Below are positions 23,090 through 35,860 of a stretch of DNA of 64,000 nucleotides, in pieces. A model generated the notes under the pieces. That model was not told where the DNA came from, did not search any database, and saw only the letters and a list, made by a program, of their open reading frames with translations. The stretch is from positions 60,723,926 to 60,787,925 of the forward strand of contig NC_133771.1 of assembly GCF_003597395.2 (NCBI RefSeq). Direction: 5' to 3'. Numbering within the stretch: position 1 is the stretch's first letter; each line of letters opens with the position of its first letter. The stretch is from Chelonoidis abingdonii (lineage: Eukaryota; Chordata; Testudines; Testudinidae). The position numbers and the translations under genes are program-made.

Positions 23090-23426
23090 AGTGGCAAAGA
23101 AATGTGATTTGATACACAGGTGCCGAATGGCAAACCTGTGGCTAGCAGCAGGAGTCCAGGATCAAAGTTGGCTTGACCCAGTTCTGGTGTCCTGGAGCCT
23201 TGTAGAAAAGCCATTCTGGAGGACCTCTGTTACAGGAAGCATTGGTGAACTGAACAGGGGGGGTTCAGGTCTGTGTTCCTTATGATAACGTTATAGGCAT
23301 CCTTAGTCAGCAGCAGCTATGCAAAGAAACACCTGCTGCTGCACAGTTTTAGGATCTAATCCTGTAAATCACAATTCCTATTATTGATTGCAGGAAGGGT
23401 TTGTAGGAATAGATTAAGTGGAGTGA

Positions 23427-23444
23427 GTGTGTGTGTGTGTGTGT
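23427..23444. repeat. (GT)n microsatellite
   Basis: A pure GT run of about nine units. Confidence 0.9.
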
Positions 23445-26400
23445 ATGCTTATCTTTAAGTATATAAAACCATGCTTCAGTTCTTTACTAGAGTGGGACTC
23501 CACTCCTTATTCCAGATTATGGACCTGCATTTAGGCCTAAACCTGCACTCCACACTCAGGTAGAATCCAGTGTGTAGTCTTTGAAAGTTCTGCCAGAGTT
23601 GGAGGATAGGATCGGGAGCTGTTTCTGCTTTTGCAATGACTGTGAGCACCTGTTTGCTGGATAGTTATGCTCCCATCCCATCCTTACCAAAATTGCCCAT
23701 AGTATTTAATTTGACTGTTTTTTTAAAGCAACCAAAATGGTAACAGTTACTGTAAATATAGAGCAACTGCAATTGTGACAGAAACAGAAACACGACAAAA
23801 TGTTAAAGTTATTGCTATTATTTGACCTTCATACACACTCTTGTGTATTGTCTTTGTGTGTGTAATTAATTAACAAAGTCATTCTGCCTTGAGTGTTGTT
23901 TTGATCCAGCTTTGCTATTGCTTGAAATGTATATTTTTGTAATATTTTTTAAAGAAAAGGGATTAGTTCAGAGCCACATTGTGTAGAGGGATATAAGGAC
24001 TTTATGCACAGGGTATTGCCTGCTGAGAGTTTTTCTTTTCTTTTTTTAAAATAAAAATGTAGCTTAGGTATATTCAAAAATTGCCTAAAGCATGTGTATG
24101 TGTATATCTAGATATATATAGAGAGAGTTAACTTTTTAATTTTTTTTCATAAATGTGGGGTCTCATTTTGGGTCTGATCCCATGCCCATTGTAGTCAGGT
24201 TGTGCCTTCCCATTGATTTTGATGTCTGTTGTGTCTGGCTCACTGAGTAGTTGAATAGTATTTTACTCAGAGCTGGATTGTGTCTCACTTGTCTCTTACC
24301 TATTGAAATTAGTGAGGCTCCTTCTGAGTACAATACCATGCTCCTGGATAAAGGTCTGGAATCTGCCCCTCTGGGAGTAGTTCCATTGGTTTAGTGGGCC
24401 CCAAAATTAAAAGGAAACCAAGACCCCACTATAAATATCCTTCCTCCTCCTATGCCTACCAAGTCCAGTTTATCAGTCAGCTCTTTGGTCCCATGTACAG
24501 AGCCTGGGCAGTCACAGATAGCGTATGCTGTGGAAGTTATTTTTTCACTTTGTATCAGAAGATACTGACTCGTTGGTGAACTTTGAGAACACTTCTTCGT
24601 TCACTTCTGGTTCTGGTGGACAGCCATCAGGACTGTTAACAGATCACATTCCTCGGATTTGTTCTAAATTTCCAGAACACAGAGTCTACTTTTGGCTTGT
24701 ACTGTACATAAAGCTATCAAGAGAGAAATTGATATGTGGTAAGTATTATGAGAAAGAGGCTTGTTTTCCAGTGGAAATGCACTGGAGATGAACTACTACT
24801 TTCTATCAGTAGATGGTGGGGAAAAAAATCTCTGAAATTTTTGCAGCTAATCGTAACTTCCCAAATACTGCCCAGAAACACAGGTTCAGATTGCTTTTGT
24901 CTAACTTTTGTGCAGCATAGCTTGGATTAGTGTTCACTTAACTTTGTTTTCTCAGAAACAATACACGTTTTAAACAGTTCTTGGCTGTCTAATGAACAAC
25001 ACTAAGAAGCATCAGTCATGCTGCATCCTGTCATGAAAAGTGTCATGATCAATGGACAGTCCTTTTTTATGTACAGCAGGGACGTCATTAAAAAAATCCA
25101 AAACTGTCTCCACACTAAAGCATATTGAAGGGGGCATAACCATGCACAGCATGAGAGAGATCTAGCTGAAAGGTACAATTTTGAAAAGTGCCTAACTACA
25201 ACTAACTTCCAACGGGACTTGCTCCTAAGTGACTCATGAAAATGGAGCTTATGCTCCTCAGTCATTTTTAGACACTTTCCAAAATTCTGCTCTGGGAGCA
25301 TGTTCCAAAACCATTGACTTAAATGGATTTAAACAGGTCCAAGGACTCTGTATGTATATACAGTGTAACTACAATACAGTGTAGGAAGAATAGTCTGTTA
25401 AGAATATGTAATATATTAATAGGTTTAATTTGCAGAATTCATAAAATGAGAGCTAAGTTTGAAAAGGGTTGACTGGCTGAAAAACTAAAATCACCAAGGT
25501 CATTGATGGCTACTTTGCTCCCTTTTCTATCTCAAACTCTGAGGAGGGAGGTCAAGCTCACCCTTGTTGTATTGTGTTTAATTTGGCCCTCATACTAATT
25601 TATCCTTTTCTGATATAGCCCTTACATTTTCTATAGATACCTTCTCCCTTTATAGAGGGCACTGTTTATGTTTTTCTCCTGCCTGTTTTGGAACATGGTA
25701 GAAGAATATAATAAACTACAGCATTATGGAAAATTGCTATAGAATTTAAAAGAAAATAATGACCTTCGTATAATCATTTTGAAGCTATAGAATTTAATTG
25801 ATAATTGTATCCTATTGAAGAATTTATATAGGATGGTCCAAAAACATATGGAAAGGATTTTACTTGCTCATCAATTTAATTGTGTAGACTTATAATTTCT
25901 ATAGAAGCCTATTGTTTTAATCCCTATTAAATTACATAGCATTTACCCATAGCCCTGATTTCAAGGTTTTCAAGGACTATATATCTCCAGTAATTTATGG
26001 ATGAGAATACAACAGCAGTTATTGTCTACTTGATCCATTCTCTTGTTAGTCCCCCCCTGGGTAAAAAAGCTGTTAGACTCCATATGTTTGATTTCAACAG
26101 TATTTCTTAGAGCAAGTTTGTTCTGAGTTTGTATGCCATTTTGCAACATCATTGCACTAATATTTTATGCAATGAAGTCTGATAACTTTAGTGTATCTGA
26201 CTATTCCAAATATCTTATTTTTCTTGTTGTCGCTATTTGATTTCTGATGTGTAAAGTGTTAATTTGTAACTGTTTTGTAGAGTACCATATATATAACCAG
26301 AGATGCTGAATGAAGAATTCTCTTTAGTTTTACATAATGCATTTATTTCTGTATTTCTTAGTACTTTCACAAAATCTTGATTAACAATGCTCAGATCTCA

Positions 26401-27000
26401 TGTCAGGCATTCTTTTATGGATCAATTTTTATTGTGGTTTGTAATATTTTCGGTGAGTGATGCTAATGTAAATAAGGAACTATAAAAGCACTGGCTAAAG
26501 AGCAGCATAGTATAGGCAGATGTACTATATGTTTCTTCACAGCTTTGTTACTGCACATCAGTCCTGGTCTATTGCATCTCTACTGATTTAGGTATTGAGG
26601 CCATAGCCAATTGTTCCAGAATTCTTGTTGCTTTGAGATATGGGAAGTATCTGCTTTGATCTAGACTGAGGTCATATGCATATTTTCACTTCTAATGAAA
26701 TCATAGATTTCTAAAAGAAAATCTATATATTTTTTTTAACTATTGTGCAAAGACTGCAGCCAATTGGGTTTTGAAATGTATACATTCTTCATGGTGAATG
26801 TTATGGGATTAAATATAGTCTAGTCTATGTAAGAATTTTAAAAATTTAAAATTATGCAGATACAAATTGTGATGCCCGTTGGAAATTCTATTAAAGATTA
26901 CATTAATTTTTGACAAGTCGTTTGCCTAGTTATTCTAACCAAAGACATTCTGCTAGAGTGACATCATTCATCAAGGATGTGATCATGCTCACACTGAAAT

Positions 27001-28440
27001 TAGTGGGAGTGTTGCCATTGTCTTCAATAGAAACAGACCCACATGCAGGGAACTCCATATGGATCTAAGTGCTAATAATGAGCCTCATGAATGACACTAT
27101 TTTTTTTTAGTAGGTTCAGGGACTTTCCCATGCAGAGTTTATTGCAGACTTGAGGCTTAAGCTGGCAGCAAAGGAACACAATTCAGTCCTTACACTGTAC
27201 TACAGTGTTTTATGAAATAATAATCGAATAAATTCAGCTGAATTTTCAGATTTCCCATGCTTTAGAAAACTTTTTTTCCATTGAGAAGTACAACCAGTTT
27301 GAAAGCAGTCTTTAGTTTTGAAAGTAGTTAAAACTTCAGGTTGTTAAAGTTGAAATGTACTGAAGGTAAAAATCAGTGAATCCATCAGATCAATTCAAAG
27401 CTTTCAAAAAAACAGTGCTGGTTTTAAAACAATGCCCGGAGCATTAACCGGGATAATTAACAATTTACTGAAAACATACTTACCACCAGATGGCAGTAGA
27501 TGACTAGAGAAACTCAGAATATGTCAAAATTATTTCTTGCATTTTCATTCCATGTCTATAAATGTTGCAGGGCTGAAGATATTTTCATCCAGTATGAGAA
27601 GATTAATAATAAAGTAATTAAAATATTGTGCTTAATCCTTTCCCCATATGTTTTTTAGTTGTGTTCTTATCCTTAACACATAACTTATGCTTACCAATTT
27701 GTTTCTTATAACAGAGAGAAATATCCCCAGAGTGGGAGATGGTTTCATAGCTTTCTGTTTCCTAAAAATATTTTTTTATCAAACCCAAGAGAACCATTGT
27801 CTTTACAGTATTTTTCTATCCTTCTAATGCCAAATGTCTGCCTTTTGAGTTCCCCCACCACCCCCACCTAAATGTTCCTCATTACTAGTACTTTGGGAAG
27901 TAAACAGTGGTAATTTTTAAGGTCAATGAGAAATTTAGCAGACAGTGATCTAAGAATTTGTGGAATGTTTATTTTCTAATAATAAAAACAGTGGATGCCA
28001 TATTTATGCATTAAACTGCATGTTCTGCAAATCATCTTTTTCCTGTTTTAGTTTGTGTACCCGTAGTTTTGATTTTGTTCTCTGTCTGTGTTGTACTGCT
28101 TTGATCCTAGCATGAATAGAATAGTCTAATGACTACTGCAACATGTAGGACAAAGGCCTAATTGATCAACTACAGTTTATGGGCAATGGGAGATGAGCAC
28201 ATATAATTAAAGGCACTTGCTAATCCTATGCCATCATCACACCATTGGAATCCAACTTGTTGCCATTCTATTCAGAGCCAAAGACTAGCATTCAAAAGCT
28301 TTTCCTTGGAATACTGCATTTGATCTTGTTATCAAGCACCATGTACTGTGTGGGCATAAGAACTTAGAATGTGCAGACCGGCATTCCATGCTACCATTGT
28401 AAAATGGAGGAAGAGGGTGGAAGAGCTGAACTGACTTAAA
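27001..28440. other. Unique-looking AT-rich sequence
   Basis: No exon, RNA gene or identifiable repeat is seen. Confidence 0.5.
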
Positions 28441-28560
28441 GGTTGTGTCTACAGTGCAATTAAACACCTGTGTCTGACCCACGTCAGCAGACTTGGGCTC
28501 ATGGGGCTGTAAAACTGCTGCTTAGATATTATAGCTGAGGTTGGAGTCTGGGCTTTGGAA
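28441..28560. mobile_element. Non-autonomous DNA-transposon fragment (TGTCTACA family)
   Basis: GGTTGTGTCTACAGTGCAAT opens a segment containing GACTTGGGCTCATGGGGCTG and GGAGTCTGGGCTTTGG. This is the pattern of a palindromic turtle repeat whose ends read TGTCTACACTGCAATTAA. Only about half the element seems present and no duplication was found. Confidence 0.5.
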
Positions 28561-29054
28561 CCTCGTAGCAATTATTGCAATGCAGACAAACTCTGGAGAA
28601 GCTCTCGGTATAGCTTAGACAGTCCTGAGGGACAGTATAAATTATGGCAGCCTCCCTGGATTGACCTCTGGGCCGAAGGCTGCCCGGAATCTCTATATAG
28701 TTGTATGCTGTGGCCCTGGCCCTTGTCATGTCTCTCCCACCCCCTGCCTTGACAATGGTATGACCCTACAGTGGAGCTTACCTGGGGATCTAAGGAGGAA
28801 GACTTATGGCTGTCTTCTACAGTACCCACACTAGGGAAATCTTCCCCTTAGCCTTCAGAAACAGGAAAGTTGAGCTATGTAAACAGGCTGTATCTATCAA
28901 AACAGCCTCAATGGGCATGTTCTGATTTAATGTTTTTCTTTCCCCGCTTGCTGTATGCAAGACTCACAAAATAGGAGACAAAACAGTGAAACACAAAAAA
29001 ACTGTCAAATGCACAATTAAAGGAACTGAGAAAATAGAGTGAATTTTTCATGTA

Positions 29055-29135
29055 TCAGAGGGGTAGCCGTGTTAGTCTGAATCTGTAAAAGCAGCAAAGA
29101 ATCCTGTGGCACCTTATAGACTAACAGACAATTTT
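29055..29135 (+). repeat. GTAGCCGTGTTAGTCTG repeat
   Basis: This segment of about 80 bp, AGGGGTAGCCGTGTTAGTCT followed by AAAGCAGCAAAGAATCCTGT and ending AGACTAACAGAC, is a repeat I recognise from turtle DNA. GTTAGTCT and AGACTAAC form inverted ends. The head resembles the start of the repeat at 61694 (ATAGCTGTGTTGGTC). Confidence 0.65.
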
Positions 29136-29142
29136 TGAATTT

Positions 29143-29225
29143 TTCATAGAATCACAGAAATGCAGAGGTGGAAAGGAGCTTGAGAAATCATCAAGTCCAG
29201 CCCCGTACACTAAGGCAGGACTTTT
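29143..29225 (-). mobile_element. CR1 3'-tail fragment
   Basis: CATAGAATCACAGAAATGCA, then AAGTCCAGCCCCGTACACTA, is the reverse complement of a CR1 3' end, starting with the inverted terminal octamer (CATAGAAT). It directly follows the repeat at 29055-29135. Confidence 0.65.
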
Positions 29226-29394
29226 ATAAGGATGTGCTCTAATTTAACCACAGGTTACTGGGTTTGATCATACCATCAAGTGAATCATAATTAATTATAG
29301 CAAATTTTATTAAATGGATATTAAATCTCATGCGCCAAATCAATCTCTAACTAACAGAGATCAGGAGAAAATTTAACATGGGGGGAAGAATGTT

Positions 29395-29490
29395 TCTGTA
29401 TCTTCCTCTGAAGCATCTGGTACTGGCCACTATCAGAGAAAATGGGCTCCATGGTCCTTTAGTCTGATCCAAAATGGCAAAGCCTATGTT
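29395..29490 (+). mobile_element. CR1 3'-end fragment
   Basis: TCTTCCTCTGAAGCATCTGG, TACTGGCCAC and then GGTCCTTTAGTCTGATCC are the inverse of the motifs at 7187-7310 and 34915-35010. This copy is therefore in the plus orientation. Confidence 0.6.
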
Positions 29491-31689
29491 TTTATACTGC
29501 AGAAATTACTGAGTGAAATTCTCTAATCTGAGTTTTGCAGACAGTCAACATAGCTGATCATAACTATCCCTTCTGTCCTTAAAGTCCATGACAATAGAGG
29601 ACAGTTCTGCACAAGGAAAGATTGCCTAGCCCAGGAGTTTTTTTTCATCAGTCCCTCTGATTCCGTGATATTTGGGTATGATTTCATTGGTCCAGGCCAG
29701 AGCCAGCATTTGATCAAACAGTGGCAATGTGGAATATATATTTATTTATATACAGAACTTGCTTTGTGTTTATGTTCATGCTTGCAATTTACATTTTGTT
29801 TCTAATTTGTATCTTGTATTTTACAAACAGCATGCTGCATTTGGAATCTAGTTTTTTTCCTCATTTGACTTCACTTTGTTTAACTCATCTAAGAAATCTA
29901 TATTGTTGATTCTTTTAGTTCCTTCCAAGTTTGACTTCAAGGATTTAATATTCTAGTTAGTTGTAGTTCTGTTGTTAGTTCTATTACGCCTCATTTCACT
30001 CCTGTACCATATAACTATACCTACTTCACGGATGGGCAAGCTGAGGTAAAGAAAGATGACCCAGATAAGAGAGTGAGCGAGTGGCAGGGCCAAAATAGAG
30101 CCCCAGATGCCTTGCATCAGACTCTAACCATTAGACTTCACTGCTTTCCATTGTAAATCTCAATTATATTTGTGAAAGGTGCCCTAAAAATCTAGAGCAG
30201 ATATTGCATCTCAGCTTGGTGCTCCAGAACAAGGAGTATTGTGGCTTATGTGCCCGGCCATTGCACAGTGCAGAAATGGGGAAGGAGGGTATAAGGAGCC
30301 AGGCAGAATTAAAGTCCCTTTGAGTAGAAGGATTGCACTGGGGCTCTGACCAGCCCAGAGATTGTAAGGAGAGCTTGTAGGCTTAGTCTCATCCCCTCTG
30401 GCCTGGCCAGGATTGGTGGCTGGCTGCAGAAGGGAGATGTGTGCTGCACACACTTCTAATCTCCTGTATTTATTTGAGCTATTGCCCATATTGCACCCCA
30501 GCAGGATCTGCAAGAAGGTATCGCCGCACCGTCCCCATTGCAGGCCTGTGCCTTCAAGTCATATTTTGACCCTTTGCTTTGTTTTTGTTGACGGGCTTGT
30601 GGTTTAAAATAAGTGCCTGTGATTGCTGCAGGAGCCAACAGAAGAGCCCTGTTTTACTCAGCCAGCATGCCAGCTTTCTGCAGCCATTTTTGGTATATTT
30701 TCAACCAGCACTCTGGGTTTGTAAACAAGCCTGCATCTGTATAAGGATCAGAGTGACTAACTCTGTTTATATGTTTCTAATTCAATAATAAATCACCCTT
30801 TCTGTTTTTAAATCCGTCTGTGTTTTGCTTGTCCCCTTTCCTTTTAATGGACTTTCCAGCTCAGAAAAATACCCATCTAATTAGAAAGATAAAAATGGAA
30901 AACAATGTATGTTTTTCCTAAGAAATATGTGTTCATCACATTGGTAAACAGGCCCTCTCTCAGCTCCCCCTCCTAGTCTATTAAAGTTAAGCATATACTT
31001 ATGTGTGTCCTTGTATTGGAGGGAGTGTACTTTTGGTACTGTAAATAATAATTAGGAGAGCTGCTAATCAATTTACATCTTATGAAACTGCTGTAAATAA
31101 TCTCATATTTACAATTACTGGGCCCCTAATTCATGAGTTAGGGCACATTACTGGCAGTATCTCTGTACCATTATGTAACACTTTTATATGATTTCACAGC
31201 CTGCTTTAAAAGTAACTCACAGCCCTAAACTGTTAAATCTGAGGCCAGTGATTGAATACTTTGTGGAGAGCTGTGTTCATTTAAGAAAGTGTAATTCTAA
31301 ATATCTGTGGTTGGAATAGTCAGACCAAACAACGTTTTCCTGGTGACCTGTGTCACTTTTTTCCTGGAACTGAGTGTGCATCAAGGGATAGAGAATGTGA
31401 TTGAATATATGGAGCACTTGTACAGGAGAAAGCAATCCACAGGTTGCTTCATATGGTAGTATATCATCAAAACTCTCAGCTACGTTTGACCAGGTTAAGT
31501 TATGTAGCATATCAGTATGTATCTTTCAGGCCACAATGTTTTCTTAACATTATTAAAAACTCAATACAGCTGTCATAACCTGATTGAATACAGATATAAA
31601 ATCATGTCTGGTAGCATTTTCAGGTGACCTGAAAATGGCTGGTGTGATTGGGCTCTCTCGAACAACATGTGTTTTAATAGACCCAAAAG
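29491..31689. other. Intergenic sequence with possible old repeats
   Basis: Near 29995-30150 is a MIR-like block (TACTTCACGGATGGGCAAGC, TGAGGTAAAG, CCATTAGACTTCACTGC). Around 30210-30450 is a GC-richer segment of unknown identity. No gene is supported. Confidence 0.5.
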
Positions 31690-32340
31690 CAAGGCCAGAC
31701 ATCTAGGCATATTGAATGTAGGCCAGCCCTTTCAGGATGGGGACTGTATTTTGGGAAGCAGTGATTGTGGAAGAGTCTTAGGTGGATAACCAACTGAGAC
31801 CTGAGCCCCAGTGCAATGTGGTAGCTAAGAGAGCAAACACGATCCTTGGGTGTATAAACGGGAATATCAAATAAAGTAAGGAAATGGTATTAATACTGCA
31901 TTCAGCATTAGTGAAATCATTACTGGAATACTGTGTCCAGATCTGGTATCCACACTTTAAAAAGGGTGTTACCTAATATGACACAAGTCTAGAAAGAGCT
32001 ACAAGAATGATTTGAGGTCTAAAAGACCGGTCTTACAGTGAGCAACTGAAGAAGCTCATTTAGCTTAGCCACAAGAGGGGTAACAGATGACTTGCTCCAC
32101 ACAGTCTATAAATACTTAACATGGGAAGAAGATAGAGAGCGGCTCTTCAGCCTAGTAAACAAAGGCATAACAAGAGCCAATAGCTGGAAGATGTATCTAG
32201 CCAAATGAACACTAGAAATGAGGTGCAAATAAGAACATATGGCAGGCTGAGAAGGGGCGTGATTGGAATCATTTTCCTCAAGATGGGTTCATCTTGCAAA
32301 AGTTGGAGACACACTGCTGTACAATGAAGGGTTTTTGAAG
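31690..32340 (+). mobile_element. CR1-like LINE, ORF2 C-terminal fragment
   Basis: Plus-strand reading across frameshifts gives VVAKRANTILGCINGNIK, then LIHSALVKSLLEYC and VQIWYPHFKKGVT. This corresponds to the CR1 block AKKANxILxxI...SALVRPHLEYCVQFWxPHxKK. Further on, SEQLKKL and a short LFSL block follow. Several stops mark it as inactive. No usual 3' tail was found. Confidence 0.8.
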
Positions 32341-32620
32341 TAAAGTTTCATTTGTATTGCAGACACAAAACGAAACATATACTTTCAGTCTGGATGGCTT
32401 ACATTTCAGAATGTGGACAACAAAAAGCAAAGAAAGAACTCAAGGAGAACAAACAAAAGTTGTGTGTTACTATTCAGTAACAGTGTTTCTTGCCATCTTG
32501 AACGTATTCACTTCTTGCATTTAAGGATGACACACATAGAAAACAGATTCCTAGTAACATAAATGACTGCATCGCACCCTTAAGCATGGTGGTCGTTATG
32601 GTGAGTAGGAAAGGGAGTTA

Positions 32621-33062
32621 GACTATGGTGTCGCAGCTTGTTATATAAGTGTGGGGAGGATACCCAGGGCAGGTATACCATGGGGAAGGGGTACACTGAC
32701 CAGATAAATTGCTTGGCAAAGGACTTAAAAAGGAGGTGTTGGTTAAAGGAGCAGAATGAGGCTAGTGGTTAGGGCTCCTATGACTGGCATTGCAACGAGC
32801 CAATGCCCCTTCCTCATAGCCCCCCTTCAACCCTCATTTGGGGAGGATGGTAAGGTCCCAGCAATGGGTTGGCTGAGGGAAATGGATGGAAAAATGCATG
32901 GGGGGAGAGGCTAGCAGAAACTCCCTGGCTGGCTATTGACTGAACTTGGAGTTACCTGCACTCTACAGGTTTATCTGTGGGTAGTCCCAGACATCTAATA
33001 ATAAAGTTGCAGCCTGATTAAAACCATCTTAAGTGTCTCCTATCTGGTACAGCCGGCAACAC
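32621..33062 (+). mobile_element. Possible solo LTR
   Basis: The segment starts TGTCGCAGCTTGTTATATAA (TG start with a TATA-like motif), carries AATAATAAAGTTGCAGCCTG (polyadenylation hexamer) near 32997, and ends GTCTCCTATCTGGTACAGCC, GGCAACA (CA end) about 60 bases later. The order U3, TATA, AATAAA, U5, CA is that of an LTR. No target duplication, primer site or internal region is evident, so this could be another repeat type. Confidence 0.35.
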
Positions 33063-34911
33063 AAAGTTTACATTGGTAGCCTGGTTTTCAATCCTTTGGA
33101 TTAGTCACATGATAGAAATATAAGATATTATTATTATTTATTATTGTAATTATAAATGACTGATTATGCCATAATTGCCAGTGGAGCTTGATTGTGAAAA
33201 TGGAAAGACTATAAATAGCTGCTGTTGAGTTGAAGTGCTGCTTCCATATTACTTGGAGTTCTATTATTTTGCATGAAAATGCAACCATAGCTCACCAACA
33301 CCACGACACAGCCCTTGATCGTGCAGTGTTTTAGACTGTTACTGCACTTCTGTAGCTAAAACCCACAGGGAAGCCAATCACACTACAGCAAAGCACGTAC
33401 CACTATCAAGTTGCAATGACTTTGGCTGAGGAAAAATTCAGCAGAAGAAAAGGGAATTCCTCCGGATGAATCCAAATTCCAATTCAAATCTCTACTGTGA
33501 GCACAGTAGGTCCCCTCAGAAACCACTATGTCCATTGGCTTGTTTTCAATTTGTTCCCAGCTGTGGGCCTGATCCCACCCATTGGCTTCAGTGGGAACAG
33601 AAGTAGTGCTGCACAGTACTTTACTTTTCACACAGTGGTTGTTGTGCTTGGCTGGAGGAGAGGACTGAAACAGCAGCTGTTGCCATTGGTTCATTTTTAA
33701 CTCTGGACATTTAAAGTACAAAGTGCAAACATGTCAAATGTTTAAAGCCTTACGTGTTAAAAATGAAACACTATTGTTACTGCACATGATTGTTGTTCTG
33801 CAGCAGAGTGGGGTTGTGGTTAGATTTCATTCCTACCGTGAGATGGCTTCCATTATGTAAACATTATTTTCCAAGTACATCAAGGTGCCATTTTCACCTT
33901 TAAAACAACATACCTATGGTATCTATTTTGCAAGTAACCGTCATTTTCAATTTTACAGAGATTTCCATACCATTCTCTTTCAAAATGCATTAAATAAAGC
34001 ATAGAAAACAGTGAATGGAAAGAATTTGTGATTGGAGAAACTATGTTCCCTGGACAGCTGGCTGGTCACATGGTGCTGACTTCTCTTCATTTCCATCAGT
34101 TATATAGCATGAAAAGAGAGCTTAAAATGTATAAATATTTCTACATACTATTATTGCGTGCATCAGTAGTGGTGGTGTTACATATGGTCTTCAAAATTCT
34201 TTTTCTTAACGAGTGAGCCAATTTTGACTCTCAGGAAGACATCCATGCTGCATTGTGGTTGGTTTTGGATTATGCAAGATTTTCATCTACACTAAGCAGC
34301 CTAGGAAGAAAGGGAGCTCTGTGAGCAGCATGAGTGCTTGCTGTCTCTCTTCTGTTCTGATCAGAGTCCAACTTGAAGCACAATTGGTTCCTGGGAGCCT
34401 GGCATTGGTGCTGGGCTGAAATTCCTAACAGATTGACCTGCATGCTGTTTGATCATCTCATTACAGGACTGGTGTATGTGTGTAAATGAAGGAGGGTACA
34501 CATAAAAATATTCTCATACTCAACATCACTGGTTTCTCCTCCACTGAGAAAGCAACTTGCAAGGCCCCGAATATCTGCTATCATTCAGCAAAAGAGGTGA
34601 CACTGGTATCAGAATGAACAGTGGTGTCAGAAGAAAAGGTAGGAATATTTTTCCATATAAACAGTTACTGTAGTTGCCACAAAAATTGTTTGACCATGAA
34701 TAGGAGGTGAGATGAATATTCCACAAGATAAGCACTCTGTTTAAATGGGATGCACATTAAGAAAATGTTTGTAGGACCCATCTAATGTCTCCAGAATGGA
34801 ACAGGTTTTGCTCTTCCATCAATCCATCCAAAAAAGTCCTTTTTGTTGCATGTTTATTAAAAAGGGTAGAACTGGGTGCGTTATGCCATCTATGCTCATG
34901 ACTTATTTATT
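33063..34911. other. Intergenic sequence, no gene seen
   Basis: It contains an ATT-rich microsatellite (33125-33146) and a short CCCACCCATTGGCTTCAGTG motif near 33575 like those in the palindromic repeats. The remainder is unassigned. Confidence 0.5.
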
Positions 34912-35860
34912 TATTAGAACATAAAAACAACCATAATAGGTCAGACCAACAGTCCGTCTAGCTCAGTATCCTGTCTCTGACAGTGGCCAATGCCAGATGC
35001 TTTAGAGAGAATGAACAGAACACAGCAATTTTGAGTGATTCATCCCGTCATCTAGTCCAATCTTCTGGTTTAGTCCAGGAAGCCTAGAGAATGGGGTTGC
35101 ACCTCTAGCCATTGATGAACCTATCTTCCATTAACTTATGTAATTCTTTTTTGAACCCCGTGTACTTTTGGCCTTCACGATATCCCATGGCAATGAGTTC
35201 CACAGGTTGATGGTGTGTTGTGTACAGAAATGTTTCCTTATGTTTTTTTTAAACCTGTTGTCTATAAATTTCATTGGGTCACCCTTAGTTCTTTTGTTTT
35301 GTGAACGGGTAAATAACACTTCCCTATTCACTTTCTCCACAGCATAGATAGACCTCTATCATATCCCCACTTAATTATATCTTTTTTAAGATAAACAGGC
35401 CCCAGTCTTCTTAATCTCTCCTCTTATGACCCTAATACTTTTTGTTGCCCTTCTCTGAATCTGTTCCAATTCTAATGTATCTTTTTTGAGATAAGGCTAG
35501 CAGACCTGCACCCTGGTTTCAAAGTTTGGGCTTACCATGGATCTATAGAATAGCATTGTGAGATAGTCTATTTTATTATCTGTCCCTTTCCTAATGATTC
35601 CTAACACTTCATTAGCTCTTTTGACTGTTGCTGCACACTGAGTGCATGTTTTCAGGCAACTATCCATCATGACTCTGAGATCCATTTCTTGAGTAGTAAC
35701 AGCTAATTTGGATCCCATCATTTTGAATGTATAGTTGGGATTATGTTTTTCAATGTGGATTACTTTGCACTTACAAACATTGAATTTCATCTGCTATTTT
35801 TTCACCCCATTAATTGAGATCTATTTGTAACAATTTGCTGTCAGCTTTGGATTTAACAGA
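34912..35860 (-). mobile_element. CR1 LINE fragment: ORF2 C-terminus and 3' end
   Basis: On the minus strand, 35790 to 35497 encodes MKFNVCKCKVIHIEKHNPNY, then KRANEVLGIIRKGTD and FYRSMVSPNFETRVQVC (the CR1 VRPHLEYCVQ region). 35340 to 35131 encodes FTRSQNKRTKGDPMKFIDNR, then IRKHFCTQHTINLWNSLPWD, the C-terminal block. Below 35100 lies the 3' UTR with GTCAGACC...CAGTATCCTG...CAGATGC. It is broken by stops. Confidence 0.87.

Larger units (their letters stand above)
22871..26895 (+). promoter_or_regulatory. Candidate polyadenylation signals
   Basis: AATAAA hexamers are seen at 22871-22876 and 24050-24055, and an ATTAAA at 26890-26895. Each is AT-rich on both sides, and none can be singled out as the CD109 cleavage site without transcript data. 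The first directly abuts a SINE. Confidence 0.25.
22050..27000 (+). other. Likely CD109 3' UTR and downstream sequence
   Basis: No coding sequence follows the stop codon. Apart from the SINE at 22885-23089 and a (GT)n at 23427-23444, the region is AT-rich and unique-looking. In mammals CD109 has a 3' UTR of several kilobases, so much of this block may be transcribed. The end of the transcript cannot be fixed from the sequence. Confidence 0.45.
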
